The notes beneath the pieces are model-generated. The model had not been told where the DNA came from. It made no database searches and was given only the letters and a program-made list of their open reading frames with translations. From Chania multitudinisentens RB-25 (GTDB lineage Bacteria > Pseudomonadota > Gammaproteobacteria > Enterobacterales > Enterobacteriaceae), in the NCBI RefSeq assembly GCF_000520015.2, contig NZ_CP007044.2, positions 5,022,001 through 5,086,000 on the forward strand: a stretch of DNA of 64,000 nt, in the 5' to 3' direction. The number at the start of each line of letters is the position of its first letter. Within the stretch, counting starts at the first letter, position 1. The position numbers were made by a program, and so were the translations under genes. This document shows positions 56,601-64,000 of this stretch, one piece after another.

Positions 56601-58187
56601 CAACCCATTACTATCAGCAGCAGAAATAATGCCATGCAGATTAAGCGTGCTGAGCAAAGCATTATTTTCACGCAATGCCGTTTCAAGCCGCATGTAGGTT
56701 GCTTTACGCTCACTGATATCTGACTCAATAGCCATAAACCCGATGGGTTCATTCTGCTCGTTGTAACGCGGTTGAATTTCTAATTCAATCCAATATTCCT
56801 GACCTGACTTAGAACGGTTTAATATTTCACCATTAAATGACTCACCGGCATCCAATGCGGCTTTCATCGCCGCCGCTACCTGCTTGTCGGTATTAACACT
56901 TTGCAGTAACTGGCCAGGCGATTTGCCAAACACTTCGGCACTGCTGTAACCGGTGATACGTTCAAAGCCTTCATTAACCCAAACTATATGACGGTTTACA
57001 TCGGTAATAATAACGGCGTTGGAGGTATTTTTTGCCACTAACGCCAGCCGCTCCAGGTCTGCCGTCATATTGCGTGCCAGCATTTCTGCACGATAGCGCC
57101 CATTGATTTGCTGGCGTAACAGTAACGCCAATACGCTGCTGAGCAGGAAACCAAAAGCCAGCAATAGCCACGCGATATAACGTTCCATCAATGCTTCAAA
57201 GGCGGGAGTACTGCTTACCACCAGGGTCATCTCTCGCCCTGGCAAGGATAATGTACTGACATTACGAAATATTCTTGCATTAATAATTTCGGCATGATGT
57301 TTTTCTTCTACCACATCGGGTTTCTGATCGTCGTCAGCATCAAAAATCAAATGTTGGATAGACATGTCATGCGTACTGTCAAACAGCTCAATATCCACGC
57401 GCCCATTGATAAATTCAGGAATATTGCGTAGCAGGTCAGCAATCACAATCGGAGAATAGAGCAGCCCTATCAACGATGCCTGCCGTTCAGCAGGCGTCAC
57501 AGGATTGGCTCCATGCGCGTAAACAGGCACAAAAAGCAAAACACCGGGAATTTTACGATTATCTTGAACTAAATTAATGGTGCCCGACAGCGTAGCTTTG
57601 CCGGTGTTAATCGCCAATAAAGCCGCCTCGCGCCGAACGGATTCAGAACCAATATCAAGCCCTTCCGCTTGTTGGTTTTTATCAGCAGGCTCAATAAATT
57701 TGATGACATACAGATCGTCATAATGCGTATCATTGAGCTGATGGATGGTAAACGCTGGAGCACCATCAGCACGTACATCCGCAACAAACTGAGCCAAATT
57801 ATTGCGTTGAACGTGTTGAATGAAACCAAATCCCCTCACTCCTGGAAACTCAACCGGCAAATCACGGGATGCGACATAAGCACGAAACTGCTCACGATTT
57901 AAATGATTATTGGTCGCGTAAGTCCCTTTTGCGCCTCTCAACCCATACACCGGCTGGGAAAAGCGCCTGACGATCTCGCCTGAAACCCTTTCAACATTAC
58001 GTTGAAACTCAGCTCGGGCATTGGCTTCAATTTCGTTATAAAGCCGCCACGCTCCGGCCCCAGAAAGAATCACCCCAACAATAAATAATAAGAGTGGCAA
58101 GAGGTTAGCTTGCTGTGAGTGATATTTATCCCAGAAAGAGGACTTTTTTTGCGTGTGAGTACTTCCATTTGACTGTTGGGAGGCCAT
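53607..58187 (-). CDS. CHASE-domain hybrid histidine kinase with three PAS domains, two receivers and HPt
   Basis: The 1526-residue protein is a self-contained phosphorelay. TM1 about 29-50; periplasmic CHASE domain about 80-300 (PVYGLRGAKGTYA, PGVRGFGFIQHV); TM2 about 337-359; PAS domains about 375-495, 510-622 and 635-750; HisKA with H781 in TMSHELRTPMNAILG; HATPase 885-1000 (N898, DSGIGI, GGSGLGL); receiver 1 with D1078 (FIDWQMPGLDGW); receiver 2 with D1223 (VLMDLQMPVMDG); HPt with H1373 in LHTIKGLAAQLGA. Both receivers and HPt keep their phosphorylation residues. It overlaps the downstream cyclase by 14 bases; the signal is unknown, though CHASE domains bind small extracellular ligands. 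Confidence 0.93.
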   Translation of the reverse strand: MASQQSNGSTHTQKKSSFWDKYHSQQANLLPLLLFIVGVILSGAGAWRLYNEIEANARAEFQRNVERVSGEIVRRFSQPVYGLRGAKGTYATNNHLNREQFRAYVASRDLPVEFPGVRGFGFIQHVQRNNLAQFVADVRADGAPAFTIHQLNDTHYDDLYVIKFIEPADKNQQAEGLDIGSESVRREAALLAINTGKATLSGTINLVQDNRKIPGVLLFVPVYAHGANPVTPAERQASLIGLLYSPIVIADLLRNIPEFINGRVDIELFDSTHDMSIQHLIFDADDDQKPDVVEEKHHAEIINARIFRNVSTLSLPGREMTLVVSSTPAFEALMERYIAWLLLAFGFLLSSVLALLLRQQINGRYRAEMLARNMTADLERLALVAKNTSNAVIITDVNRHIVWVNEGFERITGYSSAEVFGKSPGQLLQSVNTDKQVAAAMKAALDAGESFNGEILNRSKSGQEYWIELEIQPRYNEQNEPIGFMAIESDISERKATYMRLETALRENNALLSTLNLHGIISAADSNGLITEVNDAFCNISGYQREELIGQNYRLLDSHTHSTDFWQAMWKNIANGISWRSEICNKAKDGSLYWVDTTIAPFKNSAGEIERYISIQIDITTSKSQQANLIIARNQLIRAADVAELGIWFWNIPDKTFSFDERMNEIYTLPAELCNVPIPQEYWYSLLHPEDRPEVTYAVKMALESENVYRQDFRIVVDNQIRFIQSSGMVERDENGRPVSMMGINRDITQQREDENTLRMARQAAEEANSAKSAFLATMSHELRTPMNAILGMMTLLRKTGLNNKQADYAVKSEAAARTLLRLLNDILDFSKIESGKMVLECIPFDIHTMLRDLSVILSSNLKVKNVEVLFDIDPRLPSFVEGDSMRLQQILINLGGNALKFTEQGEVILFIKVVHKESDRVTLHFGVRDSGIGIAPEHQERIFSGFTQAEASITRRFGGSGLGLVISQRFVALMGGTLELESQLGHGSLFHFTITLPIPAQPLPEQKAPEPLVTRAHALNHLRVLVVDDNPTACDLIKRMGESLKWTVDVATSGNEALQLMKQQREKGITYGALFIDWQMPGLDGWQTSKSVRELMPEDIAPMIVMITAHDREMLLQRSEEDQALLNGYLVKPITASMLLDSVTDALSEGKQLETVQPRLPAASHQLSGVKLLVVEDNLNNQQIARELLEDEGAIVEIANHGQEAVERLQEDPTAFDVVLMDLQMPVMDGLSATQYIRTTLGLTDLPIIAMTANAMASDRDACLAAGMNDHIGKPFDLNNLIHTVRKYSKQPEMVVTPAKEKENASSLAAEWKVAAAAAGIELEPAVNRLGGDIGLYQKMIALFGAELADFPKQLDALTVQQDWPAASRLLHTIKGLAAQLGAGQLAQQAGKGETLLSSASIPALEVIDSVLSEVKNHAQSVQSGMEALNLILQGNVVDADSAGENLTHSLDSELNALILLLQNSDMAALEAMSTLQTTFGHQLGGALSPLSAAINQLDFALAIQIGQSLLGSSSSQRDKNDDDK

Positions 58188-58829
58188 ATAACGTTACTTT
58201 CCTTATACCTAGCAATAAACTCAAACATCAACGTATTGCTATGTGATTTGATCCCAAACCCGAGTCTAAACCCATTGTAATCAGGTGTAACCGACTTCAA
58301 GTTGATCGCGCATTCGTAGAGTCAGCAGATTGTTGGCATATCCTGCCCGATCCAACATGGGAGCGCCGCCGATTATTTAGTGTAGGCACCACGCTTCGAT
58401 TTTGCACTCGTATAACAGCCTACCGGCTCTATTACGGAACCCCCATCAAAATTTGCCGCAAAAACACTCTGCGATTGCATTACCTGCCTGAAAGAGACCA
58501 GTGGTAGAGGTCTCTCCTAGATTACGCCACATCCTACATTTTGATCGGTATTCTGCGAGTGAGATTAAGTGATTTTTCATGAGGCTATGTGATATGGCAG
58601 CGAAAACCACCATAACCTTTAAACTTACTAGACTGAAACTGGTAACAGTGTCAGTCCAGCTAGCGGAGCCTGAAGGACACCAAGAAATCAATATCCCATT
58701 ACGTTGAAGCATTTTAAGCAGAGATAATCACTAATCGGGTATTGCTATCGTGTTGAGTTATTCCCAAAAGGCAAGCTCAAACAGACATTTTTCAGCAAAC
58801 AAATAGCCGTTACCACAGCATCGGCTCTG
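58188..58829. other. Gene-free stretch upstream of the hybrid kinase, containing repeat arm A
   Basis: Holds the kinase promoter (58188 onward), a GAGACC/GGTCTC hairpin at about 58494-58514 and direct-repeat arm A (58516-58646). A minus-strand ORF at 58446-58712 has no recognisable product and is considered non-coding. Confidence 0.5.
58516..58646. repeat. Imperfect direct repeat, left arm
   Basis: Begins CCTAGATTACGCCACATCCT and matches 61011-61149 at about 58 of the first 79 positions, then continues similarly after a small indel. Together the arms bracket the decayed island upstream of mutS. Confidence 0.65.
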
Positions 58830-59230
58830 TTAACTTGCCTTGATATTATCTTTCCTGACGTCAATAACACTCCCTGTACCCCCCATAGCCAGAACTTTAA
58901 GACTCTTAATGGCAACCTCTTTAGGGTCTAACAAAGAATCAGCGGGCTCAACCCCAAAATTATTGACTCTCATTGGCGTTGCTGTTCTTTCCGGATTAAT
59001 ACAATTAACTTTCACATTATCAACTATCCATTCGTCGGCTAATGCCTGCGTCAGATTTACAATAGCAGCCTTAGCAGATGAGTATAATGCATAAGGAATA
59101 TATGCGATTTTAACACCTCTACTGTGAAGGATATGGCTTCTGAAAGCTCCAGGCCGGGCTTCATGATAGGGATTTTGTAAAAAACCACATCCGGTTGACG
59201 TACCTCCAGCGAATAATCCTAAAAACCAAC
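58830..59230 (-). pseudogene. Short-chain dehydrogenase remnant (C-terminal part)
   Basis: An open minus-strand frame without its own normal start encodes the C-terminal half of an SDR: catalytic YSSAK (YxxxK) in PYALYSSAKAAIVNLT, then ALADEWIVDN, VKVNCINPERTATPMRV and DPKEVAIKSLKVL. The N-terminal Rossmann half is absent; the frame begins after a stop near 59233. The NPERTATPMR and DPKEVA segments resemble the reductase part of bifunctional CDP-ribitol enzymes of capsule loci (Bcs1/Acs1), which fits the adjacent glycosyltransferase, but this assignment is inference. Confidence 0.6.
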
Positions 59231-59234
59231 ATCA

Positions 59235-59372
59235 TCAAATCCTCTTTCTTTAAACATACTACGCTGTATATCACCATTAAGATCGGTTGCTTTACAATTG
59301 AGATAGGGAACTGGAGTGACCATATCCCTGACCAATTGAGATTGCAGAACCGGAAGTTGGCGATAGCCTATT
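59235..59372 (-). pseudogene. Unrecognised coding fragment between the SDR remnant and GT25 gene
   Basis: A minus-strand frame reads YRQLPVLQSQLVRDMVTPVP and ends MFKERGFDDVGF before a stop codon. Composition looks protein-like, but it has no start and an upstream stop. It resembles no family I can name with confidence; a polysaccharide biosynthesis enzyme tail is possible. Confidence 0.35.
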
Positions 59373-59422
59373 TCCCCTTATATCGAAAATTCCTCCACCA
59401 TCCCCCTACTAAAGGACCAGCA

Positions 59423-60130
59423 CTACCGATCAATAGGATCGGATATTACAGGCATAAACTTTACCGGAGGAACGATCGCATGCAGAGGTTTATTAAACAG
59501 ATGCCTGTAATCTACATTTTGTTGCTCAATATCACTTTTACCTTGAATCTGATAACCACTATTGGGAAAGATCCCCAACCATAAGTCCTGTTGCATACAA
59601 CTGTGCCAGTTTACATCTAACGCATACTGCTGCTTACCTCCCCCTTGAAGAAGCACTAACAATCCGGAACGATAGTTATGAATGAGTTTTGCATAATAGG
59701 ATTTGTTTACAATGTAAGCACATGCACACCATGCCATATTGACACGAACAATATAATCAACACTCTTAAACGGCGTAACCGAATGATAATTAGCGGCTAA
59801 AAAAGCAACATTCCAGCTTATTTTTGATAATGACTGAAAATATCGATTAAGGTTTTCATAATTTTCTTTTTCCTCATTAAAAGCAAAATCATCTTCAAGA
59901 ACTAATATTTTTTCCCAATTTTTTTCTTGCGCCATTTCCAGAACAGCAATATGTGAAAGTGTACAGCCAATATATCCAGGATTATATTCAACCGCATCAA
60001 AATGAATAATCTTATTTTTTGACACACCAAGGGATTTTAATTGCCGCATAATGCGTACTCGTCGATCTTTACGTGTCTTGAGGTTTATAAAGATCACTTT
60101 ATCAACAAAATCCCAATTTATAGCACTCAT
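59423..60130 (-). CDS. Glycosyltransferase family 25 (LOS/surface polysaccharide type)
   Basis: The 235-residue protein has the GT25 pattern of lipooligosaccharide galactosyltransferases (LgtB-like): FINLKTRKDRRVRIMRQLKS at the N terminus, GCTLSHIAVLEMA, ILVLEDDFAF (DxD-type metal site), and CAYIVNKSYYAKL. Composition is distinctly AT-rich compared with neighbouring chromosomal genes, a sign of transfer. The C terminus may be cut: the +1 frame after the stop encodes a basic tail WWRNFRYKGK that would be a natural end for a GT, so a frameshift near 59425 is likely. Acceptor and product unknown. Confidence 0.75.
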   Translation of the reverse strand: MSAINWDFVDKVIFINLKTRKDRRVRIMRQLKSLGVSKNKIIHFDAVEYNPGYIGCTLSHIAVLEMAQEKNWEKILVLEDDFAFNEEKENYENLNRYFQSLSKISWNVAFLAANYHSVTPFKSVDYIVRVNMAWCACAYIVNKSYYAKLIHNYRSGLLVLLQGGGKQQYALDVNWHSCMQQDLWLGIFPNSGYQIQGKSDIEQQNVDYRHLFNKPLHAIVPPVKFMPVISDPIDR

Positions 60131-60566
60131 GATATTATTACCCTTACAATTAACCCAAAACTTCCAACACCTGCCTACTTACACAAATATGGCTCTCAGG
60201 TCATATTTGTGTAAAATAGTTTTCTCCACTAATATTTTTACCCACATCAATATTCCCTTATCACTCGGTTAAAACTAAATAACCGTATAGCTGCTAGCAA
60301 TACCTTTCACGACGTATTGTTAAACTTTAAATTACACTATGGATTAGCAATTTTCATGCCAAAATAAAAACAATAGGAAATCAGAGCAGTATCATCCAAG
60401 CGGAAGTGATTCTTCCGGAAAATATCTGACAATAGGAAATAAATCGTCTCAAATAAAAAAACCATCATCCTGTCTCAGGATGAAAAAATTCTCGAAAGTG
60501 CTCTGGCAGAGGTTTTTTTTCATTTACACATTGCCATTTTGCGAGGGCCATGACCCATAAGACTGA
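60131..60566. other. AT-rich intergenic stretch in the island
   Basis: Holds the presumed GT25 promoter and a palindrome CATCCTG/CAGGATG at about 60470-60486 followed on the minus strand by TTTTTTT, a likely terminator for leftward transcription from the integrase remnant. No other feature is seen. Confidence 0.5.
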
Positions 60567-60874
60567 CTATTTGCCCTCCAAGCAGGATTCACCACCAGCA
60601 CTTTTACGCGCCTCGATACGCTCAATGAGATAAAGCTCAACCAATCCCCGTACCGTCAGCACTGCTATTTATGGCTCTCTTCCAACGGCCGTTGCTTTTC
60701 TTCTTTCAACTCAGTGGCAAGACAACGCCCTTCATTTTTAATTTTCTTGAGTTCTTGCAACTTCATCCGAGCCATTACAAGCGTAGTTTGCGGGATGCTT
60801 CCAATTTTTACCTGTGACAGCATATTGGTCACTGGGCTAGTATAGCGATAGAAAAAAGTCTTAATAACCTCCGT
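60567..60874 (-). pseudogene. Tyrosine integrase remnant (P4/DUF4102 family, N-terminal part)
   Basis: One minus-strand frame (60665-60874) encodes KTFFYRYTSPVTNMLSQVKI, then GSIPQTTLVMARMKLQELKK and IKNEGRCLATELKEEK, which follows the arm-binding domain of P4-type integrases (KxFFYRY...QVKIGSyPxxSLaeAR). After a stop, a shifted frame (60567-60662) continues VRGLVELYLIERIEARKSAG, matching the start of the core-binding domain. The catalytic domain and its R-H-R-Y residues are absent. So this is a truncated, frameshifted integrase. Confidence 0.7.
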
Positions 60875-61010
60875 TCATACTGATTTGGTTAACAAAGGTT
60901 TGCCAGCCTGTTTAACTGCCATGTTATGCTTTACTTTATGACCAACCAATTGATTTGCCTGAGCGGATACCCAACTGATGCAGATTATACGTTTATGGAA
61001 AAGACCTCCC
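60875..61010. other. Unassigned stretch between the integrase remnant and repeat arm B
   Basis: A minus-strand frame encodes CISWVSAQANQLVGHKVKHN then MAVKQAGKPLLTKSV before a TGA at 60875; it may be a small exported protein relic, but I cannot name it. Confidence 0.3.
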
Positions 61011-61149
61011 CCTAGCCTGCGTCACATCCCACACTTTGACTCGTATTATGCGAGTAGGATTGAGTGACTCTTCATGAGATGACACGATACCCAATGATGA
61101 CAGCGAAATCACAATCAATTTTAAATTCAATGGATTGGAACCGATAATC
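61011..61149. repeat. Imperfect direct repeat, right arm, just before mutS
   Basis: Begins CCTAGCCTGCGTCACATCCC and matches 58516-58646. The arm ends two bases before the mutS start codon, so it includes the mutS leader and probably its promoter. Confidence 0.65.
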
Positions 61150-61151
61150 TT

Positions 61152-63707
61152 ATGACTAGCACCGAAAAATTCGATTCCCATACGCCAATGATGCAGCAGT
61201 ACCTCCGCCTGAAGGCACAACACCCAGAGATCCTACTGTTCTACCGGATGGGGGATTTCTATGAGCTATTTTACGATGATGCAAAACGCGCATCGCAGTT
61301 GCTGGATATTTCACTCACCAAACGCGGTGCATCTGCCGGTGAACCAATCCCGATGGCGGGCGTCCCTCACCATGCGGTGGAAAACTATCTCGCTAAATTG
61401 GTACAGCTCGGTGAGTCTGTCGCGATTTGCGAACAAATTGGCGATCCAGCCACCAGTAAAGGCCCTGTCGAACGCAAAGTTGTCCGAATCGTCACTCCGG
61501 GTACCATCACCGATGAAGCTTTGCTGCAAGAACGGCAAGATAACCTGCTGGCGGCCATCTGGCAGGATGCGCGCGGTTTCGGCTATGCCACGCTGGATAT
61601 CAGCTCTGGTCGCTTCCGGGTTGCCGAACCGGAAGACCTTGAAACCATGGCTGCCGAACTGCAACGTACCAATCCGGCAGAGCTTCTATACCCAGAAAGT
61701 TTTGAGCAGATGGCTCTGATCGAACAGCGCCACGGTCTGCGCCGCCGCCCACTGTGGGAATTTGAGCTGGAAACGGCGCGTCAGCAGTTAAATCTGCAAT
61801 TCGGCACTCGCGATCTCACCGGTTTTGGCGTTGAACAGGCGCAGCAAGCACTGCGTGCCGCAGGTTGCCTGCTGCAATACGTCAAAGACACCCAACGCAC
61901 CTCACTACCGCATATCCGTGGGATCACCATGGAGCGCCAACAGGATGGCATCATTATGGATGCCGCCACCCGCCGCAACCTGGAAATCACGCAAAACCTT
62001 TCAGGCGGTAGCGAGAACACACTGGCGGCGATCCTCGATCGCACCGTTACCCCTATGGGCAGCCGCATGTTGAAGCGTTGGTTGCATATGCCCACACGTG
62101 ACATCAACACGCTAAACAGCCGCCAACAAGCTATTGCAGCACTACAGGAATTGAGCAACGACGTGCAGCAACCGCTACGCCAGGTAGGCGATCTGGAACG
62201 TATTTTAGCGCGCTTAGCGTTACGTACCGCTCGCCCACGCGATCTGGCCCGTATGCGCCACGCTTTCCAGCAACTACCCGATATTCGTGCATCGCTGGAA
62301 AACACGGCAACGCCGCATGTGCAAAAGCTGTTGTCACAAATTGGCCAGTTTGATGAACTACAGCACCTGCTGGAACGAGCCATTGTTGAAGCTCCCCCCG
62401 TGCTGGTGCGTGATGGTGGTGTGATTGCCCCCGGTTATAACGAAGAGTTAGACGAGTGGCGAGCACTGGCTGATGGAGCCAGCGACTATCTGGATCGCCT
62501 AGAGATCCGCGAACGTGAAAAGCTCGGGCTTGATACGTTGAAAGTCGGCTTCAACGGTGTACATGGTTATTATATTCAGGTCAGCCGTGGGCAAAGCCAC
62601 CTGGTGCCAATCCACTATGTACGCCGCCAAACGCTAAAAAATGCTGAACGCTACATCATTCCAGAGTTGAAAGAGTATGAAGATAAGGTACTGACTTCAA
62701 AAGGGAAAGCATTAGCGATTGAAAAAGGGCTGTATGAAGAACTGTTCGATCTGCTGCTGCCACATCTTGAAGAACTGCAACAAAGTGCCGGAGCACTGGC
62801 AGAGCTAGATGTACTGGCCACTCTGGCTGAACGCGCCGAAACGCTGAACTATATTTGCCCAACCATGAGCGAGCAACCGGGTATCCGCATCAGCGAAGGG
62901 CGGCACCCGGTAGTAGAGCAGGTACTGAGTGAACCCTTTATCGCCAACCCGATCTCACTGTCGCCGCAGCGGCGCATGTTGATCATCACTGGCCCAAACA
63001 TGGGTGGTAAAAGTACCTATATGCGCCAAACAGCCTTGATTGTACTCATGGCGCATATTGGCAGTTTTGTGCCCGCAGTAAAAGCTTTCATCGGCCCGAT
63101 AGACCGGATCTTTACCCGCGTCGGCGCGGCAGACGATCTGGCCTCTGGTCGCTCAACCTTTATGGTGGAAATGACCGAAACCGCCAATATCCTGCATAAT
63201 GCCACAGAAAATAGCCTGGTGCTGATGGATGAGATCGGGCGTGGCACTTCTACTTATGATGGGCTTTCGCTGGCCTGGGCTTGTGCCGAAAACCTGGCTA
63301 ACCGTATCAAAGCCATGACATTGTTTGCTACGCATTACTTCGAACTCACCACCTTGCCAGAAAAAATGGAAGGTGTCGTCAACGTGCATTTGGATGCGCT
63401 TGAGCACGGCGATACCATCGCTTTTATGCACAGCGTTCAAGACGGTGCGGCCAGCAAGAGCTACGGGCTGGCGGTCGCTGCGCTGGCCGGTGTGCCGCGT
63501 GATGTGATCAAGCGTGCTCGCCAGAAACTGCGTGAACTGGAAAGTCTCTCCAGCCAAACCGCTGCGGGTACGGTAGATGCAACCCAGATGACGTTGTTGA
63601 ATGAAGAGATTCCACCAGCTGTAGAAGCACTGGAAACCTTAGATCCAGACTCTTTATCACCACGCCAGGCATTGGAATGGATCTACCGGCTGAAAAGCAT
63701 GGTCTAA
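61152..63707 (+). CDS. mutS: DNA mismatch repair protein MutS
   Basis: The 851-residue ATPase (E. coli 853) recognises mismatches and recruits MutL. The mismatch-binding domain I contains the FYRMGDFYELF motif with the Phe-X-Glu wedge; domains II-IV follow; the ATPase domain has Walker A TGPNMGGKSTYMRQ, DEIGRGTSTYDG and the THYFEL sensor; the C-terminal helix-turn-helix and clamp tail end in RQALEWIYRLKSMV. ATG at 61152 gives MTSTEKFDSHTPMMQQYLR as expected; the ribosome site is weak. Convergent with rpoS across a shared terminator. Confidence 0.97.
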   Translation: MTSTEKFDSHTPMMQQYLRLKAQHPEILLFYRMGDFYELFYDDAKRASQLLDISLTKRGASAGEPIPMAGVPHHAVENYLAKLVQLGESVAICEQIGDPATSKGPVERKVVRIVTPGTITDEALLQERQDNLLAAIWQDARGFGYATLDISSGRFRVAEPEDLETMAAELQRTNPAELLYPESFEQMALIEQRHGLRRRPLWEFELETARQQLNLQFGTRDLTGFGVEQAQQALRAAGCLLQYVKDTQRTSLPHIRGITMERQQDGIIMDAATRRNLEITQNLSGGSENTLAAILDRTVTPMGSRMLKRWLHMPTRDINTLNSRQQAIAALQELSNDVQQPLRQVGDLERILARLALRTARPRDLARMRHAFQQLPDIRASLENTATPHVQKLLSQIGQFDELQHLLERAIVEAPPVLVRDGGVIAPGYNEELDEWRALADGASDYLDRLEIREREKLGLDTLKVGFNGVHGYYIQVSRGQSHLVPIHYVRRQTLKNAERYIIPELKEYEDKVLTSKGKALAIEKGLYEELFDLLLPHLEELQQSAGALAELDVLATLAERAETLNYICPTMSEQPGIRISEGRHPVVEQVLSEPFIANPISLSPQRRMLIITGPNMGGKSTYMRQTALIVLMAHIGSFVPAVKAFIGPIDRIFTRVGAADDLASGRSTFMVEMTETANILHNATENSLVLMDEIGRGTSTYDGLSLAWACAENLANRIKAMTLFATHYFELTTLPEKMEGVVNVHLDALEHGDTIAFMHSVQDGAASKSYGLAVAALAGVPRDVIKRARQKLRELESLSSQTAAGTVDATQMTLLNEEIPPAVEALETLDPDSLSPRQALEWIYRLKSMV

Positions 63708-63728
63708 GCCAGCTAAAATTGCTGACAT

Positions 63729-63760
63729 AAAAAACGGTGGGCATACGCCCACCGTTTTTA
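63729..63760. terminator. Terminator between convergent mutS and rpoS
   Basis: AAACGGTGGGC pairs with GCCCACCGTTT, with T run on the right and A run on the left, so it can act in both directions. Confidence 0.9.
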
Positions 63761-63779
63761 TTGTAATGTCGATAAACGT

Positions 63780-64000
63780 TTATTCGCGAAACAGCGCCTC
63801 TATGCTCAAACCCTGCGTTTGCAGAATCTCACGCAAACGCCGTAAGCCTTCAACCTGAATCTGACGAACACGCTCGCGTGTCAAGCCAATCTCGCGACCC
63901 ACATCTTCCAACGTTGCCGCTTCATAACCCAATAGACCGAAACGACGAGCCAGCACTTCACGCTGTTTGGCGTTCAATTCGAACAACCATTTCACGATGC
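63780..64000 (-). CDS. rpoS: RNA polymerase sigma factor RpoS (sigma-38), C-terminal part
   Basis: The last 73 residues of RpoS are present, running off the right edge: KWLFELNAKQREVLARRFGL, EDVGREIGLTRERVRQIQVE and the tail LSIEALFRE. This is sigma region 4.2, which binds the -35 element, and is nearly identical to E. coli RpoS. No internal defect is seen. RpoS is the general stress sigma factor. Confidence 0.96.
   Translation of the reverse strand, partial: IVKWLFELNAKQREVLARRFGLLGYEAATLEDVGREIGLTRERVRQIQVEGLRRLREILQTQGLSIEALFRE

Noticed and set aside
60993..61223. 76-codon minus-strand ORF before mutS
   Set aside because: It overlaps the 5' end of mutS and repeat arm B; no recognised product, and the equivalent frame in arm A (58446-58712) is not conserved as protein.

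Overview
The window is chromosomal DNA of a gamma-proteobacterium of the order Enterobacterales. Protein sequences, gene order and 16S signature point to a Serratia-like member of the Yersiniaceae; genus or species cannot be fixed from here. Most of it is conserved housekeeping DNA in close to the order seen in Escherichia coli K-12, with intact full-length genes.

Layout. 1-1.6 kb: partial RpiR-type regulator and a siderophore-interacting protein with a candidate Fur box. 1.8-7.6 kb: tRNA-Asp, dnaQ/rnhA (divergent), yafS, gloB, mltD, yafD, second tRNA-Asp. 7.7-13.2 kb: a complete rRNA operon read leftward (16S, tRNA-Glu, 23S, 5S) with P1/P2 promoters and two boxA sites. 13.3-23 kb: clpB with a sigma-32 promoter, pgeF, rluD, bamD, raiA, the attenuated pheL-pheA operon, and the TyrR-type tyrA-aroF operon. 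23.6-27.5 kb: accessory stretch with a Dcu-type transporter, YdiY-like outer-membrane protein, a solitary P2 Ogr-like gene behind an SOS box, and an unknown lipoprotein. 27.9-34 kb: rpsP-rimM-trmD-rplS, ffh, ypjD, corB. 34-45 kb: luxS, MicA sRNA, gshA, yqaA/yqaB, three tRNA-Arg and one tRNA-Ser, csrA, alaS, recX, recA, pncC, mltB. 45.4-52.6 kb: exported carbonic anhydrase, a zinc/envelope-stress ZraP-ZraSR system, a SlyB-family lipoprotein and a membrane-anchored alpha/beta hydrolase. 52.6-58.2 kb: a 1526-residue CHASE hybrid kinase overlapping a REC-GGDEF diguanylate cyclase gene. 58.5-61.1 kb: a decayed island between imperfect direct repeats, with a GT25 glycosyltransferase, an SDR remnant and a broken tyrosine integrase. 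61.2-64 kb: mutS and the 3' end of rpoS.

How the parts work together. DnaQ, RNase HI, RecA/RecX and MutS serve replication fidelity and repair; rRNA, S16, RimM, TrmD, L19, Ffh, RluD, RaiA and AlaS serve translation and secretion; PheA, TyrA and AroF form the Phe/Tyr branch with its leader-peptide and TyrR controls; ZraP/ZraS/ZraR plus MicA and BamD serve envelope homeostasis.

The most notable points are the rrn junction that joins clpB to the yafD side (a hybrid of E. coli rrnG and rrnH contexts), the decayed integrase island upstream of mutS, the SOS box/Ogr relic, a duplicated rplS-type terminator around the lipoprotein gene, and the phosphorelay/diguanylate cyclase pair. I found no convincing wholly new system; the kinase-cyclase pair and the unknown lipoprotein are the least characterised intact loci.
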